Assembly (NCBI GenBank): GCA_002071245.1
Contig: MWEV01000184.1
Coordinates: 1 to 7,554 of the forward strand
DNA from: Deltaproteobacteria bacterium ADurb.Bin026
GTDB lineage: Bacteria; Desulfobacterota; Syntrophorhabdia; Syntrophorhabdales; Syntrophorhabdaceae
Length of the DNA stretch: 7,554 nucleotides
Direction: 5' to 3'
Position numbers and translations under genes: made by a program. A model generated the notes under the pieces. The model did no database searches, was not told where the DNA came from, and was given only the letters and a program-made list of their open reading frames with translations. Positions 6,258 through 7,554 of the stretch are shown in pieces. How positions within the stretch are numbered: the first letter of the stretch is position 1; each line of letters opens with the position of its first letter.

Positions 6258-7466
6258 TTATTTATTATCCTCTTCTACAGCCTCTTGAATCCTGTCGAGT
6301 ATATCAGGTATCGCCGCTGTTACCCTGTCCCAACTTGCAATGAGCGGGACGCCAAGCGGGTCTTTCATAATCAACTCTGCCGCCCTTTTTATGCCTTTTG
6401 TAAAGGTGTCAACGGCGAGGCTTTCCTCGTGCCTGTCAAAAAACAGACTGTTAATAGAGGCATCGTCTTCATATCTTTTTAGCATATCTTGGGCTGTCCT
6501 TGCGTAAGTGGCGACAAGTGTTTTAAAGAATCCGTCTGAAAAAACAATTCCTTCAGACGCCAATGTCCTGAAAATAGATTTACAAATATCAATACACATC
6601 TTGTGCAGACCCTTTGTAGCATCTTCAGCGGACAGAGATTGGTGCTTGTGTTCATAATTGTCTGCTATGTCGACCTGGCATACCCTGTTCATCGATGTGT
6701 TTCTGTAAACCTCCGCAAGGGTGCCCACCTCAAGCCCCCAGTCTCCCGGGATTTTGTTTATTCTCGCAAGGTTGATGTCCATTGAAAATTCACCGGCGAG
6801 GATATACCTGAAGCTGTCAAAAAACACAAGGAGCGGATGAAATCCTATTATCTTTTCAAGTGCCCTTACAAGCGGTGTAACAAGGAGTCTTGTGGCCCTG
6901 CCGTGCATCTTGTCAGTAACCCTTGTATAGAAGCCCTTGCAGAAACTGTAATCAAGACTGGGATTTGTAACTGGATAACAGAGTCGGGCAAGCATGTCTT
7001 TATTATAAGTGATGATATCACAATCGTGGAGCGCTATGGCATTGAATTCATACCGTGACAAAATATAACCGTAAGACATCCATACAGATCTGCCTTTTCC
7101 CTCTAATCCTGTTGGAAGGTTTTCAGACTCGATCGCCTTGTATATCTTCCTGATTCTCTTTCCGTTGTTCCATATCAGACGGGTTTTTTGAGGGAGTATT
7201 GAAAAATAGTTTTTTGCTGCAACGAACTCTTTTTCAGAGGCGGGCCCCAGAGTTATGACAACTTCCTTTATATATTGTACTTTCTGTAGCTCTTCAAGTA
7301 TATTTTTGAGGGCTTCACCTTCGAGTTCACGGAAAAGGGATGGCAATACAAGCGCGATCGGTCTTTCCGAGGCGTATCGGACGAGCTTCTTTTCTATGAT
7401 ATCTACGTTTTCTCTCCCTAAGCGATGCAATGTAGCGACAGTGCCAGTTTGATAAAAGTCGGACAT
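6258..7466 (-). CDS. gpgS: Glucosyl-3-phosphoglycerate synthase-like glycosyltransferase (GT81 type)
   Basis: Predicted to transfer glucose from a nucleotide sugar to 3-phosphoglycerate, the first step towards the compatible solute glucosylglycerate. The 402-residue protein starts with the family-like FYQTGTVATLHRLG (4-17) and ALVLPSLFRELEG (38-50). It then has the donor loop LEGKG (121-125), the metal-binding HDCD (147-150), SFCKGFYTRV (174-183), YILAGEF (221-227), WGLEVGTL (243-250) and YEHKHQ (271-276), whose histidines are candidates for metal binding. It ends in SWDRVTAAIPDIL, the usual family C-terminus, so the TAA at 6260 is at the expected place. I chose ATG 7466 because AGGAGG lies 6 bp upstream; an ATG at 7493 would put that site inside the gene. 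No gpgP phosphatase is adjacent. Sugar specificity is inferred from the family. Confidence 0.85.
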   Translation of the reverse strand: MSDFYQTGTVATLHRLGRENVDIIEKKLVRYASERPIALVLPSLFRELEGEALKNILEELQKVQYIKEVVITLGPASEKEFVAAKNYFSILPQKTRLIWNNGKRIRKIYKAIESENLPTGLEGKGRSVWMSYGYILSRYEFNAIALHDCDIITYNKDMLARLCYPVTNPSLDYSFCKGFYTRVTDKMHGRATRLLVTPLVRALEKIIGFHPLLVFFDSFRYILAGEFSMDINLARINKIPGDWGLEVGTLAEVYRNTSMNRVCQVDIADNYEHKHQSLSAEDATKGLHKMCIDICKSIFRTLASEGIVFSDGFFKTLVATYARTAQDMLKRYEDDASINSLFFDRHEESLAVDTFTKGIKRAAELIMKDPLGVPLIASWDRVTAAIPDILDRIQEAVEEDNK

Positions 7467-7491
7467 ACAATGCCTCCTTGAAATGAATGAC

Positions 7492-7497
7492 ATAATA
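7492..7497 (-). promoter_or_regulatory. Possible -10 box before gpgS
   Basis: TATTAT on the minus strand, one base from TATAAT, 25 bp before the gpgS ATG at 7466. No convincing -35 box is present at 16-19 bp. The region further upstream is cut by the window edge. Weak evidence; the gene could equally be read from a promoter outside the window. Confidence 0.2.
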
Positions 7498-7554
7498 TCC
7501 TGTTAGTGTGCAGATTACTGTTACCCACATTACATTACGCATATTTTTATATGG

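Noticed and set aside
6094..6288. Plus-strand open frame of 64 codons across the spacer and the end of gpgS
   Set aside because: No ribosome binding site before its ATG, low-complexity Ser-rich translation, and overlap with the well-supported C-terminus of GpgS.
7327..7542. Minus-strand frame of 71 codons overlapping the start of gpgS in another phase
   Set aside because: Arg-rich out-of-phase product covering the coding start of GpgS; the GpgS frame has the family motifs and the ribosome binding site.
1..7554. Search for defence systems, toxin-antitoxin pairs, insertion sequences, CRISPR repeats and tRNA genes
   Set aside because: No such motifs or repeat arrays were seen on either strand; the window is mostly conserved chromosomal operon.

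Overview
The window is a stretch of bacterial chromosome, moderately AT-rich, in which every gene I can support lies on the minus strand. Gene order is therefore read from right to left. The gene content points to a Gram-negative-type bacterium. The rpsB-tsf-pyrH-frr-uppS-cdsA order, a short EF-Ts of about 200 residues, and a glucosyl-3-phosphoglycerate-synthase-like protein next to a second glycosyltransferase would fit Desulfobacterota or Nitrospirota relatives. That placement is an inference and the sequence alone does not settle it. I see no tRNA, rRNA, CRISPR array, insertion sequence or other sign of mobility.

Right part (7466 to 4114) is an accessory group of three genes. The first encodes a GpgS-like glycosyltransferase (GT81 type), expected to make glucosyl-3-phosphoglycerate. 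After 175 bp that carry a hairpin and a doubtful 30-codon reading frame comes a second GT-A glycosyltransferase, which has the motif order of mannosylglycerate and glucosylglycerate synthases. It is followed 13 bp later by a small membrane protein built from two copies of the 'conserved TM helix' unit of MscS-related channels. The first two point to sugar-glycerate compatible solutes and the third to a membrane channel, so the group looks like an osmoadaptation module. No phosphatase gene for the usual two-step pathway is visible.

Middle (4113 to 3926) is a 188 bp control region in front of rpsB. It holds a possible promoter, a perfect inverted repeat covering its -10 box, and a bulged hairpin in the predicted 5' leader of the rpsB mRNA, where an S2 autoregulatory element could sit.

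Left part (3925 to 1) is the conserved translation and envelope operon: rpsB (ribosomal protein S2), tsf (EF-Ts), pyrH (UMP kinase), frr (ribosome recycling factor), uppS (undecaprenyl diphosphate synthase) and the 5' part of cdsA (phosphatidate cytidylyltransferase), which runs off the left edge. From tsf to cdsA the genes are packed with gaps of 1 to 7 bp or short overlaps, implying translational coupling. They link ribosome function, pyrimidine nucleotide supply, the lipid carrier for peptidoglycan, and CDP-diacylglycerol for phospholipids.

Most of the window is ordinary conserved chromosome. The points worth a second look are the osmolyte/channel group, the structured spacers at about 6121-6257 and 3966-4059, and a few residue changes in conserved motifs, mainly Arg to Ile in RRF.
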